NCBI GenBank assembly: GCA_025352885.1
Contig: JANXRZ010000235.1
Location: 1 to 64,000 of the forward strand
Source: Pseudomonadota bacterium
Lineage (GTDB): Bacteria > Pseudomonadota > Gammaproteobacteria > Burkholderiales > SG8-39
Direction: 5' to 3'
DNA: 64,000 bases
Every line of letters starts with the position of its first letter. Position 1 is the first letter of the stretch. A program made the translations under genes and the position numbers. Below the pieces are notes generated by a model. It saw only the letters and a program-made list of their open reading frames with translations, was not told where the DNA came from and ran no database searches. Below are positions 53,403 to 63,575 of the stretch, in pieces.

Positions 53403-54659
53403 CTAGCCGGGCGTACCTAGCAGCTTCGCTATTTCGGCAATGTGGCGCTCTGTCGCACCACGATGGGACGCGCAAAACGCCATCCCGGCTTCTCCCATCG
53501 ATTTACGGCGTCCCGGATCGTTGAGCAACGACAGCGCGACCTCAATCACTCGACCTGCGTCCGACACTTGCACAGCGGCACCGCTCGCCACGGCTAGTCG
53601 CGTGGCCTCGCTGAAGTTGTGCGTGTGCGGGCCCATGACGACTGGCACCCCAATAGCGCTTGCCTCAATGAAGTTCTGACCTCCATAGGGAAGCAGCGTG
53701 CCGCCGACGAAGGCAACGTCGGCGGCTGCGTAATAAGCCGGCATTTCGCCCATGGTGTCGCCCAGAAGAGCCATTGCACTCATCGGGCTTTCGCCACTGC
53801 TGCGACGGGCAAAGGACAACCGGCTTTCGGACAGCAGTGTGGCGACCTGGTCAAAACGCTGAGGATGCCTCGGCACGAAAACAACCGCGACGTCTTCCGG
53901 GAGCCGATTTTCGATCGCACGCATCAACAATGCCTCTTCGCCTTCCCTTGTGCTTGCAAAGAGAAGCACCCTCTTATTGCCAAGCGATTGCCTGAGTACC
54001 TGGCCCGAGGCAAGCAGTCGTGGATCCGACTGGACGTCGAACTTGAGGTTTCCCGTGACCGTCACCCGGTGGGCGCCGAGCGCTGCGATGCGATCAGCAT
54101 CGGCCTCGGTCTGCGCACACACGATGCGAAGGCTCTCGAACGCTGGCCGGGTCAGCGGGGACAGTCTGCGATAGCCGCGCGCGGACCTCTCTGACATGCG
54201 CGCATTCGCCAGTGCGATCGGTAGTGCCCTCGCGCTGCATTCGGCGAGCAAATTCGGCCAGATCTCGGTTTCCATCAGCAACCCTACACTCGGCTTGTAG
54301 TGGTCAAGGAAGCGCCTTACGGCAAAAGGGTAGTCGTAGGGTAAAAAGGCCGAATTCACAGTCGATCCAAACGACTGGTCGATTGCATTGGCGCCGGCAG
54401 CTGTCATGCAAGTTACGAGCAATCGGTGCTGCGGATAACGGACCTGCAGTTGTTCGACGAGCGGAACGCTTGCGCGAACCTCTCCTACTGACACTGCATG
54501 CACCCAAATTACCGGCGAGCCAGCGGACGCACTGAATCGACCCAGGCGTTCACCCAGCCTTTGGCGATATCCGGGCTCGAGCCGGCTTCGCAACCAGAGC
54601 CTTACTGCAATAAACGGCAACAGGAGCCAGAGAAAAACCGTGTAGCCCGCCCTCAGCAT
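53403..54659 (-). CDS. waaA: Kdo transferase
   Basis: QRLGERLGRFSASAGSPVIWVHAVSVGEVRASVPLVEQL; LMETEIWPNLL; GGTLLPYGGQNFIEASAIGVPVVMGPHTHNF. Confidence 0.95.
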   Translation of the reverse strand: MLRAGYTVFLWLLLPFIAVRLWLRSRLEPGYRQRLGERLGRFSASAGSPVIWVHAVSVGEVRASVPLVEQLQVRYPQHRLLVTCMTAAGANAIDQSFGSTVNSAFLPYDYPFAVRRFLDHYKPSVGLLMETEIWPNLLAECSARALPIALANARMSERSARGYRRLSPLTRPAFESLRIVCAQTEADADRIAALGAHRVTVTGNLKFDVQSDPRLLASGQVLRQSLGNKRVLLFASTREGEEALLMRAIENRLPEDVAVVFVPRHPQRFDQVATLLSESRLSFARRSSGESPMSAMALLGDTMGEMPAYYAAADVAFVGGTLLPYGGQNFIEASAIGVPVVMGPHTHNFSEATRLAVASGAAVQVSDAGRVIEVALSLLNDPGRRKSMGEAGMAFCASHRGATERHIAEIAKLLGTPG

Positions 54660-55606
54660 GACAATAGCGCACTGCTAGCAGCCACCACGTCCGCTACGGC
54701 TGGAACCTGGCCAGTGCCACCGATATTTATGGCCTTCGGTGTCCCGTGAAGTCCGGTAAGTGAAGAATCGCTGCCTGTGTACAAACCGAGCGAAGGTACG
54801 TTTAATGCGGCGGCCAAGTGAACGAGACCGGTATCCACCCCGAACACCGTCCGCGCCTGCGACACGATGCTTGCCATTTCCATGAGCGACATCCGTCTTG
54901 GCACGATGCCCGTGCCCGCCAACGCAACTATCCGATCGCAGCGGACTTGCTCGCTTGGGCTGCCCCACGGGAAGACGCATTCGTACCCAAGGGCAGCGAG
55001 TTCTGAGGCGAGCGCGGCCCAGTGAGGTTCGGGCCAGAGCTTGTCGGCCCGGCTAGTCATGCTGAGAAGCACGCAGAAAGGCGCCTTCCAAGGCACCGGC
55101 TCGATGTGCTGGAGAGACAATCCATAATCGCACGGTTCGTTGGGCATAGTTCCCGTCGCCGCCGCCGTAAGCAAGCGGTTCCGCTCGACCGCATGCAGAT
55201 TGCGCCCGACACGATGAACTTGGTCGTAGAACCGGCTCGCAAGCGGCTCACGAGCGCTCACGCCATCGTAACCATGCTTTTCGCCGCGCGCCCTTGAAGT
55301 TATCAGCGCGCTCTTCAGCAATCCCTGGGTGTCGACGATGATGTCGTACGAATCCGCTCGCAGGGCGCGGTGAAAGTCGAGCATCTCAGATGCGATGGGA
55401 ACAGCTGGAAACTGCTTGCGCCAGCGCCGTAAAGCAACCGGTATTGTTCGGCGAATGGCGGGATGAAGGCGCGGAATTTCTTCAAAGGCCTCTTCGACGA
55501 CCCAGTCGATTTCGGCAAGGGGAAACCGGCGGCGAGTATCGGTGACGGCCGGGCAATGGTGAATGACATCGCCAAGCGAAGACGTTTTGACGAACAGGAT
55601 TCGCAT
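54653..55606 (-). CDS. waaC: Lipopolysaccharide heptosyltransferase I (GT9)
   Basis: ILFVKTSSLGDVIHHCPAVTDTRRRFP; VDTGLVHLAAALNVPSLGLYTGSD. Confidence 0.92.
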   Translation of the reverse strand: MRILFVKTSSLGDVIHHCPAVTDTRRRFPLAEIDWVVEEAFEEIPRLHPAIRRTIPVALRRWRKQFPAVPIASEMLDFHRALRADSYDIIVDTQGLLKSALITSRARGEKHGYDGVSAREPLASRFYDQVHRVGRNLHAVERNRLLTAAATGTMPNEPCDYGLSLQHIEPVPWKAPFCVLLSMTSRADKLWPEPHWAALASELAALGYECVFPWGSPSEQVRCDRIVALAGTGIVPRRMSLMEMASIVSQARTVFGVDTGLVHLAAALNVPSLGLYTGSDSSLTGLHGTPKAINIGGTGQVPAVADVVAASSALLSC

Positions 55607-55712
55607 GGCTTACGGCAGTGAGTGAGTCGCGCCGACTTGCGCCGCTCGAATTCGAAATCGGCGCCTGCGTTAAAATGAGTGCAGGCCTGAACGATTATAC
55701 GGGATTAGCCTC

Positions 55713-56486
55713 TTGACCCCCTCCAGCCGCGCCGCTCTATCCGCGGTCATCATCACGAAGAACGCAGCATGCAGGCTCGAGACCTGCCTGTCCTCCATAA
55801 GCTTCTGCGATGAGATCGTCATCGTCGATTCTGGTAGCTCCGACCAAACGCGCGAAATCGCGAAGACTTTCAATGCGCGGGTGATAGACAAGCCGTGGCT
55901 TGGCTTCGGACGCCAAAAGCAGTTCGCGGTAGATCAGGCCAGCCATGACTGGGTGCTTTGCATTGACGCAGATGAATGGGTGTCGCCGGAACTGGAAACG
56001 AGCATCAAGGCCGCCCTTGCTCAACCTGTCGCGCCGGTTTATCGGATGCCCAGGCGCAATCGCTTCCTCGGTCGATGGCTTCGACATGGCGAGGGCTATC
56101 CGGACTGGAGCCTGAGGCTCTTCGATCGTCGCTCGGCGCGCTGGAGTGATGATGCGGTCCATGAGAAAGTGCTTTATGCCGTTACCCCCGGGACCCTGGA
56201 CGGGGATCTGATGCACGAATCGGCAGAAACGCTGCGCGACTACCTCGAGAAGCAAAACAATTACACGACGCTTGCGGCGCAACAGCTGTTCGAGCGAGGG
56301 CAGTCGACAAATGCCTTGCGGCTCCTGGGCAGTCCCTTGGTGCGGTTCGTAAAATTTTATGTGCTTCGCTTTGGCTTTCTCGACGGCATCCCCGGGTTCA
56401 CTCACACGATCATCGGGTGCATGAACAGCTTCGTGAAGTACGCGAAGCTTGCCGAGCTCAACCGACTGCCGATCAAGCCGGCCTGA
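55713..56486 (+). CDS. GT2 glycosyltransferase, WaaE/KdtX-like LPS core type (TTG start)
   Basis: LSAVIITKNAACRLETCLSSISFCDEIVIVDSGSSDQT; CIDADEWVS. Confidence 0.9.
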   Translation: MTPSSRAALSAVIITKNAACRLETCLSSISFCDEIVIVDSGSSDQTREIAKTFNARVIDKPWLGFGRQKQFAVDQASHDWVLCIDADEWVSPELETSIKAALAQPVAPVYRMPRRNRFLGRWLRHGEGYPDWSLRLFDRRSARWSDDAVHEKVLYAVTPGTLDGDLMHESAETLRDYLEKQNNYTTLAAQQLFERGQSTNALRLLGSPLVRFVKFYVLRFGFLDGIPGFTHTIIGCMNSFVKYAKLAELNRLPIKPA

Positions 56487-56528
56487 GATGGACATTCACA
56501 CATTCTGCTCGGCAGTTAGGAGAGACTC

Positions 56529-57128
56529 ATGATCGCCCTCAATGCCAGCGAAATCCTGGCTTACCACGACGCATGCCTGCAAGCAGTCGGATGGCCCAAT
56601 GAGCTCGAACCCCGCCATGCAAGTGGTGAATGGCAGGTGATCGAGCTCAACCACCGGTACAACTGCCGGCTTTGGAACGAGGAGGACCTTGCGAGGCGAA
56701 CAACGGTTGCAGATAGCGAGATCGCCCGGAACAAACGTGCAATCGACGGCTTCAACCAGAAGCGCAATGACGCTATCGAGCGGATCGATGAGATTCTTCT
56801 CGAGCGCTTTTCGTCGATCGAGAGAGGGGTGGGCGCAAGACTGAATTCTGAAACGGCGGGCTCGATGATCGACCGTTTATCGATCCTCAGCTTGAAAATT
56901 CATCACATGGGCCTCCAGACGGCGAGAGCGGACGTAGATGAAGCCCACATTTCAGATTGCCGGATTCGCGTCACGCGCTTTAAAGAGCAGCTACGAGACC
57001 TGGCAGGTTGTCTTGACAGGCTGCTGGCTGAGACCGCGCATGGTGACGCGTGGTTCAAGGTCTACCGGCAGTTCAAGATGTACAACGACCCTAAGCTTAA
57101 TCCCGCTGTTTACGGTGAGAAGCGCTAA
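56529..57128 (+). CDS. DUF4254-like protein
   Basis: ELNHRYNCRLWNEEDLARR; SETAGSMIDRLSILSLKIHHM. Confidence 0.8.
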   Translation: MIALNASEILAYHDACLQAVGWPNELEPRHASGEWQVIELNHRYNCRLWNEEDLARRTTVADSEIARNKRAIDGFNQKRNDAIERIDEILLERFSSIERGVGARLNSETAGSMIDRLSILSLKIHHMGLQTARADVDEAHISDCRIRVTRFKEQLRDLAGCLDRLLAETAHGDAWFKVYRQFKMYNDPKLNPAVYGEKR

Positions 57129-58141
57129 CGGGCAAAGGCGCAGAGCTTTTCGAACACCACGTCATCCGCAAGTTCCTCGACACTGGTCGGCGCCTCGAGG
57201 TACGAAGCCTTGAATCCCTTTGGACCCCATTGACCCGGGCTTGGGGAAACACTGATTTCTGCAAACAAGCCGACGACGCCGCCAGGACTCGCCGCCGCAA
57301 AATGCATCAGTCCGCTATCGGGGAATATGCTCGTGCGCGCGCTCCAAATAAGGCCAAGCGCCTCCCGAATGGGCCCCCTGAAGGCGTGAATGTGCGGCAA
57401 TTTCTCATCCAGTACCGGTTGGGCCACCTCGTCATCGCCCGGATAAAGCGGGCTGTCGGCTCTTCCCGGTGTCCACATGAACACCGTGTCGAGTCCCCAA
57501 TCGTTCTTGAAGCGGTTACACCAGCGAACGATTTGCAAAGTGGTCGGTTGCTTCTTCGCCCGGCGCGCACCTAGACCGAGAACGACGAAGCTGCCAGCGG
57601 ACAAGCCGCGCTCCTCCAGCCAGGTGCGAGCAAAAGCCGCCGCTTCGGAAGGAAGCGCATAGCTTGGGAACAGCGGCTCTGCCGGCGACTTGATTCCGAG
57701 CGGGGCCAACATTGCAAGCATCCGGTCGGATTCGTGCACCTCCTGCCGAATCTCGAGGGGGTCGGACAACCGCGGGTAAGTCCTGGGGTTTTCGCAATAC
57801 GCGATGCATCGTCGCCCTCCGACGGCAACGCCCCGCGCGATTGCGCGCGGTGACTCCGCGCCGTTCGCCACGATGACCCAGTCGAATTTTGCCCGGCGAA
57901 GCGAAATGTCCTGCGCCAGGTGGTTCAACGCCGCTGACAAGCTCACCCGCCCACCATGCCTCACCCGTCGATAAATCCAGCGCCGGTCTATCTCCGGACT
58001 GCCGTCCACGACCCAGGCGTTGTAGTCGTTTGCAAGCAAGTGAATTTCCGCGGCCGGCATACTCGAACGCAAGTGCCTTAGCATCGGCGTAGCAAGCAGC
58101 AGGTCTCCCAGCTTGTCACGCTTGATGACGAGTATTTTCAC
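57125..58141 (-). CDS. GT9 (heptosyltransferase-family) glycosyltransferase
   Basis: ILVIKRDKLGDLLLATPMLRHLRSSMP; FPDSGLMHFAAASPGGVVGLFAE. Confidence 0.88.
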   Translation of the reverse strand: MKILVIKRDKLGDLLLATPMLRHLRSSMPAAEIHLLANDYNAWVVDGSPEIDRRWIYRRVRHGGRVSLSAALNHLAQDISLRRAKFDWVIVANGAESPRAIARGVAVGGRRCIAYCENPRTYPRLSDPLEIRQEVHESDRMLAMLAPLGIKSPAEPLFPSYALPSEAAAFARTWLEERGLSAGSFVVLGLGARRAKKQPTTLQIVRWCNRFKNDWGLDTVFMWTPGRADSPLYPGDDEVAQPVLDEKLPHIHAFRGPIREALGLIWSARTSIFPDSGLMHFAAASPGGVVGLFAEISVSPSPGQWGPKGFKASYLEAPTSVEELADDVVFEKLCAFAR

Positions 58142-59162
58142 GCTGCGAGAGTTCGGAAAGCCGTTCGATTTTGTGTGCTCTCAACGGGCAACCGGCAGGC
58201 GTGCCCTCGAGTAAGGGGGCGGAGTTCATGCCGGAAAAGGCGCTGACGGCTGCATCGATGCACACCGGCGACATGCACGACTTTTCTTCGCAATGCGCGG
58301 CCCCGAGGACGGAAAGGCGAATTCCGATTGAGCCGTCCTGCGCAGGCATCATGTTCTTCCAAGGCTGGGTCGGACCGTAGATGACAGTCGCACGAATTCC
58401 CATGGATGCGGCGAGATGATAAAGGCCTGTATCCGTCGAATACAGATGGGCCAGCATGCTGAAGCCACTCAGCAAGTCCGACAGGGCCGGAAAGAAGCTG
58501 AATTCGGCATTTTTCGGCAAGCCCGCCGCAATTAATTCTGATGCGCCACGATCTGTCGAATTGATGAATACCTTTACTGGGGCACCTGGATGCCTCGCGA
58601 AGATGGCACTGAGCAACTTCGACAATGTTTGCGGCGACATGATCCGTCGCGGTTCATCCGCGAGGGGTGCAATCCCGATATCAGACGCAGGCCGGCATCG
58701 GATCGCCGCCAAGCTCGGCACATTTAGGGAATGAGGCTGACGCAAAGAAGGCTCGAAAATTTGCGCAACTCGCCACATCGGCTCGGACTGGAGCCTTTCG
58801 GGGGACAAGTCTCCGTATTCGGGATACAGGTCGGAATACCTATCATCCACGTAGATTTTTCGTCTGGCCTTGACCAGGCGACCGATCAACCTGATCGGCT
58901 TCCCGAATCCCCATAGGACCAGCAGCGCATCGAAGGCTCTGGTAAACCGCAGCCTGAGAAGGAGAAGCAGCATGTCAATGCGGTTCGAGAACCCAATTAC
59001 CCGCATCCCGGTTTCTTTCGCGAACAACCGGGCGTAGTTAGACCGGGTTAGAAGCCAGATGTCATCGGATGGAAATGCATCCGCATAGCATCGCACCGTA
59101 GCGTAGGCGATCAGCGTGTCACCGAGTTTTCCACGGATGACGAAGAGGACTCTGCGTGACAT
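58116..59162 (-). CDS. GT9 (heptosyltransferase-family) glycosyltransferase
   Basis: MSRRVLFVIRGKLGDTLIAYATVR; YSTDTGLYHLAASMGIRATVIYGPTQPW; 26-bp overlap with upstream neighbour. Confidence 0.85.
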   Translation of the reverse strand: MSRRVLFVIRGKLGDTLIAYATVRCYADAFPSDDIWLLTRSNYARLFAKETGMRVIGFSNRIDMLLLLLRLRFTRAFDALLVLWGFGKPIRLIGRLVKARRKIYVDDRYSDLYPEYGDLSPERLQSEPMWRVAQIFEPSLRQPHSLNVPSLAAIRCRPASDIGIAPLADEPRRIMSPQTLSKLLSAIFARHPGAPVKVFINSTDRGASELIAAGLPKNAEFSFFPALSDLLSGFSMLAHLYSTDTGLYHLAASMGIRATVIYGPTQPWKNMMPAQDGSIGIRLSVLGAAHCEEKSCMSPVCIDAAVSAFSGMNSAPLLEGTPAGCPLRAHKIERLSELSQRENTRHQA

Positions 59163-59202
59163 AAGGGTCGGACGATTATAATCGCTCCTCTCCAGGCCCC
59201 AG

Positions 59203-60486
59203 GTGGCGATGCGTTTGCTTTCCTTCACGATTCCCCGGCCCGCAGTTTTTGCGAAACCGGCACACCTTGAGATCGTCGCACTCTGTGCATTTGCGTTCGT
59301 GCTTCCGCAATTCGAAGCGCCCAAGAACGCACTATGGCTGGTTTACATCGTGCTATGGATCTCCAATCGTTGCCACGCCCGGAATTTCGGCGGACCGTGG
59401 GACACATGGGATTCGCTTATCTTTGCCTGGATTTCTTCAGGGTATGTATGCGCGGCGTTTTCTGGGCTTCACAACGCTGAATGGGCTTCAGCTGCGGACG
59501 TCCTACGTTACGGGAGCGTCCTTTGGTGCGTACGCCGCTCCGGGTATAAGGAAGAGACTTTTCAGCAGGTCATCACCTGGCTGTTGTTTGGCACGCTCGC
59601 AGCTCTCTTAAGGGGCTATTACGAATTGCACTTCAACCCCCGGGCTGATGGCCAGCGTCGCTACCTGGGCCTCAATTCGGTCGGCCACGTCAATCACAGC
59701 GCCATTTACCTGGCGATTGCCTTAGGTGTCGCGGTCAGTTCCTTACTGGCATGGTGGCGTTCAGATTCAAACAAAACCCGCACCTTGCGGCTCGGCGTCA
59801 GCATGGCGTTTGGCTTGTCGCTTTTTGTCATGGAAAGCCGCGCCACCGTGGGCGTTTCATTTTTGCTGTGCATATGCCTGTTCACCGTTTTCCTTTGGCG
59901 CGGAAACGCCCCTATTTGGAAACCGCTGGTGGGTGGGATTGTGGTCCTCTTGGTTATAGGTCTGTTTCGCCCAGAGGTTGTGGAAAAAAACTCCCAGCGT
60001 ATTAAAGAAGATAATTTACTGGCCGCTCGGGAAAACATCTGGCGAACGGGTTTCGCGGCTTGGCGCGAGTTCCCCGCCTTCGGCGTAGGCATTGGGAATT
60101 ACGGAAAAATCGACTATGAGCACCTCGAGCAGTGGAAGAAATCCAAGGGCGAGACGCTCGATCGCTCCCTTGTACTGCCCCAGTCTCATGCGCACAGTCT
60201 CTATGTAAACACTCTTGCAGAGCGCGGTGCCACCGGGCTGTTGGTTCTCCTACTTGTCTTGGGCGCCTGGGCGAGGTTGCTGTGGAAAACCGTTCCCTCG
60301 GCGTCAGAAAGCCCCATTCGCTGGACCTTTTGGGGCGGCTCGCTTTCGGCCTGGCTCGTGGCGGTGCTGGTTGGGTTAGTGAACACGACCCTGCATCATG
60401 AGCACGCTTTGATAAGCATGCTGCTGCTCGGAGGGTGGCTGTCGCTGTCACGTCCTCCGTTGCGCAATATCGAAGTTCGCCCCTGA
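59203..60486 (+). CDS. O-antigen ligase-family membrane protein (WaaL-like)
   Basis: Multiple TM segments; Wzy_C-like FGVGIGNYGKIDY...SHAHSLYVNTLAERGATGLLVLL. Confidence 0.9.
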   Translation: MAMRLLSFTIPRPAVFAKPAHLEIVALCAFAFVLPQFEAPKNALWLVYIVLWISNRCHARNFGGPWDTWDSLIFAWISSGYVCAAFSGLHNAEWASAADVLRYGSVLWCVRRSGYKEETFQQVITWLLFGTLAALLRGYYELHFNPRADGQRRYLGLNSVGHVNHSAIYLAIALGVAVSSLLAWWRSDSNKTRTLRLGVSMAFGLSLFVMESRATVGVSFLLCICLFTVFLWRGNAPIWKPLVGGIVVLLVIGLFRPEVVEKNSQRIKEDNLLAARENIWRTGFAAWREFPAFGVGIGNYGKIDYEHLEQWKKSKGETLDRSLVLPQSHAHSLYVNTLAERGATGLLVLLLVLGAWARLLWKTVPSASESPIRWTFWGGSLSAWLVAVLVGLVNTTLHHEHALISMLLLGGWLSLSRPPLRNIEVRP

Positions 60487-60496
60487 AAGCCGGATC

Positions 60497-61648
60497 GTGC
60501 AAGTCCATCAAATCAATCTCCAGCCTGCCGTTGGCGGTGGCGAGGTGTACACGAGATGGTTCTCCAGGGCGCTGGCCGACGCAGGTGCAAGCGTATTTTT
60601 GTACGTACATGAGTCCAACCGATTTTGGGACGGATTGGCCTCCGATCGAATCCGGGTAATACAAGTGGATGGATGGCAAGAGGTCATCGACCGCCTTCCA
60701 TCGCATCGCAGCGTAGTCATCACCCAAAGCCGGATACCCACCGACCTCGCTATGCGAACGGCGCAACTCCATTTGCTTACCGGCTTTGCGCACATGCCAA
60801 TGATCGGACGCAGCGCCGAAGAGTTCAGGCGATATGCAACCGTCTTCACAGTGTCCAGGTACTGTATTGACCTGCTTCGTGAATCCGGCATTTCGTCGGT
60901 TTATCCACATGCGCTGTACGGCACGGGCATACTCGATCGCGTCGCCAGTCGCGACACGGCGATCAAGCAGAAGTCCGCCTACCACTGGGACATGCGAAAA
61001 GGGCGCGACCGCCTGCTGGCGCTTGCCGAGCGCATTTTAGGCAGTGGCCGAAGCCGCGAGCCTTTCGATAAAAGAGCAGGCTTAACGCTTGGCATCGTGT
61101 CCCTGCTTTCACCCATCAAACAGTTCCCGATGCTCTTCGACATTATTGCGCCCCACCTCGCGCAATATTCGCAGGTAAACCTGGAAATCTTCGGAAGTGG
61201 CGGTTATGCGCAGGTCCGCGATCTCAAGCGATCATTGCTGCCGATGACGGGGCGTGTGAGGTTGTGGGGTTATCACGAGGACGTGGAGAACATCTATCCG
61301 CAACTGGACTACCTTTTGACCGGCTTGCCTGAGAAGGAAGCGCTGGGCCTGAATGTTCTTGAGGCGCAGACCCTGGGAACGCCGGCATTGGCGCCCGCTG
61401 CTCCGCCTTTTACGGAGACGATCGTCCACGAAGCAAATGGCTTCCTGTATCGGGACCCTCGAACTGACGGCGGTGTGGGGTTCAACGAGTTGATTGCTTC
61501 CATTGTGGGCGGGCGGCCTCGACCTGATCCTTTAAGAGCGGTCGAACACCTGGCTAAGTTCTCTTACGAGACAATGGTTGAGCGGGCTAAGCTCGTGATT
61601 GCGCATTTGGAGCGCTCTCTTAGTTCATCGCCCCACCATCTTGGATAA
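60497..61648 (+). CDS. GT4 glycosyltransferase
   Basis: INLQPAVGGGEVYTRWFSRAL; LGIVSLLSPIKQFPMLFDII; LPEKEALGLNVLEAQTLGTPALAP. Confidence 0.9.
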   Translation: MQVHQINLQPAVGGGEVYTRWFSRALADAGASVFLYVHESNRFWDGLASDRIRVIQVDGWQEVIDRLPSHRSVVITQSRIPTDLAMRTAQLHLLTGFAHMPMIGRSAEEFRRYATVFTVSRYCIDLLRESGISSVYPHALYGTGILDRVASRDTAIKQKSAYHWDMRKGRDRLLALAERILGSGRSREPFDKRAGLTLGIVSLLSPIKQFPMLFDIIAPHLAQYSQVNLEIFGSGGYAQVRDLKRSLLPMTGRVRLWGYHEDVENIYPQLDYLLTGLPEKEALGLNVLEAQTLGTPALAPAAPPFTETIVHEANGFLYRDPRTDGGVGFNELIASIVGGRPRPDPLRAVEHLAKFSYETMVERAKLVIAHLERSLSSSPHHLG

Positions 61649-62651
61649 CGTCACCTCTATCCTGGTAATTCGCCGGGATAACATCGGCGACCTCGTTTGC
61701 ACTACGCCGCTTTTCTCCGCCCTTCGAACAACCTATCGGAACGCATGGATCGGGGTCCTTGCAAACACCTATAACGCTCCGGTACTTGAAGGTAACGCCG
61801 ACCTCAACGAGGTTTACGCATACAAGAAGTCGAAGCATGCGAAACATGGCGGTGGAGCGCTTCAATCGCTAACTTCTCGAATAACTCAACTCGTGGAGCT
61901 CCGAGCCAAGAAGCTTGACATTGTTGTGGTCGCTTCAGGCGCAGAAGATAAACGCGCGGCACGGGTCGCGAGGCTTTTGGCACCAAAGCACATCGTCTTA
62001 TCTTCAACAGCCGCCGTTGGACAGCACGAGGTGGAACGGACGTTTACAGCCGCACGTAAGCTGGGAATCAAAGACGCAATTCCTCCCGTGCACGTAACTT
62101 CGCGTGCGGGCGCCAGAGAAAGAGTGGGAAAAGCATTCGAGACCGCGGGGCTGGGATCTTTTCGCCATATCATAGCGATGCACATCAGCGCGCGGCGACT
62201 GAGCCAGCGATGGCCAGCGGAGCACTTTGCCCAGTTGGCGATCGAGCTCTTTGCACGACACGGTGCCGCGACAGTCCTCTTCTGGTCTCCAGGCCCGGAC
62301 AACCATCCGCAACACCCGGGAGATGACCGGAAAGCGAATGACGTAATTGATCGCGTTGCCGGAAAGGCGCCATTGATCCAATGGTCGACGGCCGATCTTG
62401 GAGACCTGATAGACGGCCTGGCAGGCTGCGATGTGGTGGTCTGTAGCGACGGCGGCGCAATGCACGTCGCAGCCGGGCTCGGGAAACCGATCGTCTGCCT
62501 ATTTGGAGATTCTCCGATTGAGCGCTGGCGTCCGTGGGGTGTTCCGCATGTCCTGCTCAGGCCGGAAACAGGCAAAGTTGAAGATGTCCTGCTCGAGACG
62601 GTTCTAGGTGCCGTCGCGCCATTTTTTGAAGGTCATGGGTTAGCTGCGTAG
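61641..62651 (+). CDS. GT9 (heptosyltransferase-family) glycosyltransferase (probable TTG start)
   Basis: SILVIRRDNIGDLVCTTPLFSALRTTY; CSDGGAMHVAAGLGKPIVCLFGDSPIERWRPWG; 8-bp overlap with GT4. Confidence 0.88.
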   Translation: MDNVTSILVIRRDNIGDLVCTTPLFSALRTTYRNAWIGVLANTYNAPVLEGNADLNEVYAYKKSKHAKHGGGALQSLTSRITQLVELRAKKLDIVVVASGAEDKRAARVARLLAPKHIVLSSTAAVGQHEVERTFTAARKLGIKDAIPPVHVTSRAGARERVGKAFETAGLGSFRHIIAMHISARRLSQRWPAEHFAQLAIELFARHGAATVLFWSPGPDNHPQHPGDDRKANDVIDRVAGKAPLIQWSTADLGDLIDGLAGCDVVVCSDGGAMHVAAGLGKPIVCLFGDSPIERWRPWGVPHVLLRPETGKVEDVLLETVLGAVAPFFEGHGLAA

Positions 62652-63574
62652 CGGGAAACGTACCACGCTGCGGTTTCCGCAAGACCTTCTTCCAAAGTGC
62701 GGATCGGTGTCCATCCGAGTTCTTCCCGGATTGCCGTGTCATCCAATTCCAGCGATCGGGTAAGGCGCTTAATCGTCTCTGCCCTGCCGACTGCCAAGCC
62801 GATAGCCTCGAGCAGCCGAGGTGGAAACGGAAAAAGACGGGCCGGCTTGGACAGCGCGAGAGCCATCGCACGGACGAGCGATGGCGTCGATATCGGCGGG
62901 CCATCCGTCACGTGATAAGTACGATTCTGCAGAATGGGTGAATCCAGGCAAGCGAGGATCGCAGTCGCAAGATTGTGGACGCCGATCAGGCTGCGGCGAT
63001 TCTGGATGCGGGAAAGGGGAAGTGGCAGCCGGTGCTCCACCGCAGACAAAAGCGCGAGAAAGTTTGCCTTCACTCCCGGCCCATAGACAAGCGGCGGCCG
63101 GATGATTGTGACCTGCATTTTTGAGTGCAATTCGGTCAACGCTTGCTCCGCACGGAGCTTCGAGGCCGCATACGCATCCGTTGGCTGCGCCGACGCAGAT
63201 TCAGACAGCGCTTGCATGCCCGATTCATCCCCAAGCACTTTTGAAGTGCTTAGAAATACGAAACGCTGAACGCCGGCCGAAAGCGCGTCTCGGGCAAGCT
63301 TAGCTGTGCCATCGCTGTTTTCCAAGAAGTAGGGTGACGTATCCCCGCCGGCAGCGAGATGCACCCTGGCAGCCAAATGGACAATCGCATCCACTCCGTC
63401 GAGCAGGGGTCCCCAGTTGGCTGATGGAGTCAAGTCCGGACTTCGCACCGAGGCGACATGGTCCGGAGTAATGGGCTGGCGAGAAGCCGCTACGAATTCG
63501 TTTCCCTTCGGATTCGCCCCTAGCAAAGCGCTCGCGACAAATCCACTCGCGCCTGTTACGAGGACGCGCTTCAT
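62633..63574 (-). CDS. NAD-dependent epimerase/dehydratase (extended SDR)
   Basis: KRVLVTGASGFVASALL; AIVHLAARVH; DAYAASKLRAEQALTEL; RPPLVYGPGVKANFLALL. Confidence 0.92.
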   Translation of the reverse strand: MKRVLVTGASGFVASALLGANPKGNEFVAASRQPITPDHVASVRSPDLTPSANWGPLLDGVDAIVHLAARVHLAAGGDTSPYFLENSDGTAKLARDALSAGVQRFVFLSTSKVLGDESGMQALSESASAQPTDAYAASKLRAEQALTELHSKMQVTIIRPPLVYGPGVKANFLALLSAVEHRLPLPLSRIQNRRSLIGVHNLATAILACLDSPILQNRTYHVTDGPPISTPSLVRAMALALSKPARLFPFPPRLLEAIGLAVGRAETIKRLTRSLELDDTAIREELGWTPIRTLEEGLAETAAWYVSRYAANP

Positions 63575-63575
63575 C

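Noticed and set aside
60002-60985. 327-aa minus-strand ORF
   Set aside because: Antisense to O-antigen ligase-like and GT4 genes, no domain signal
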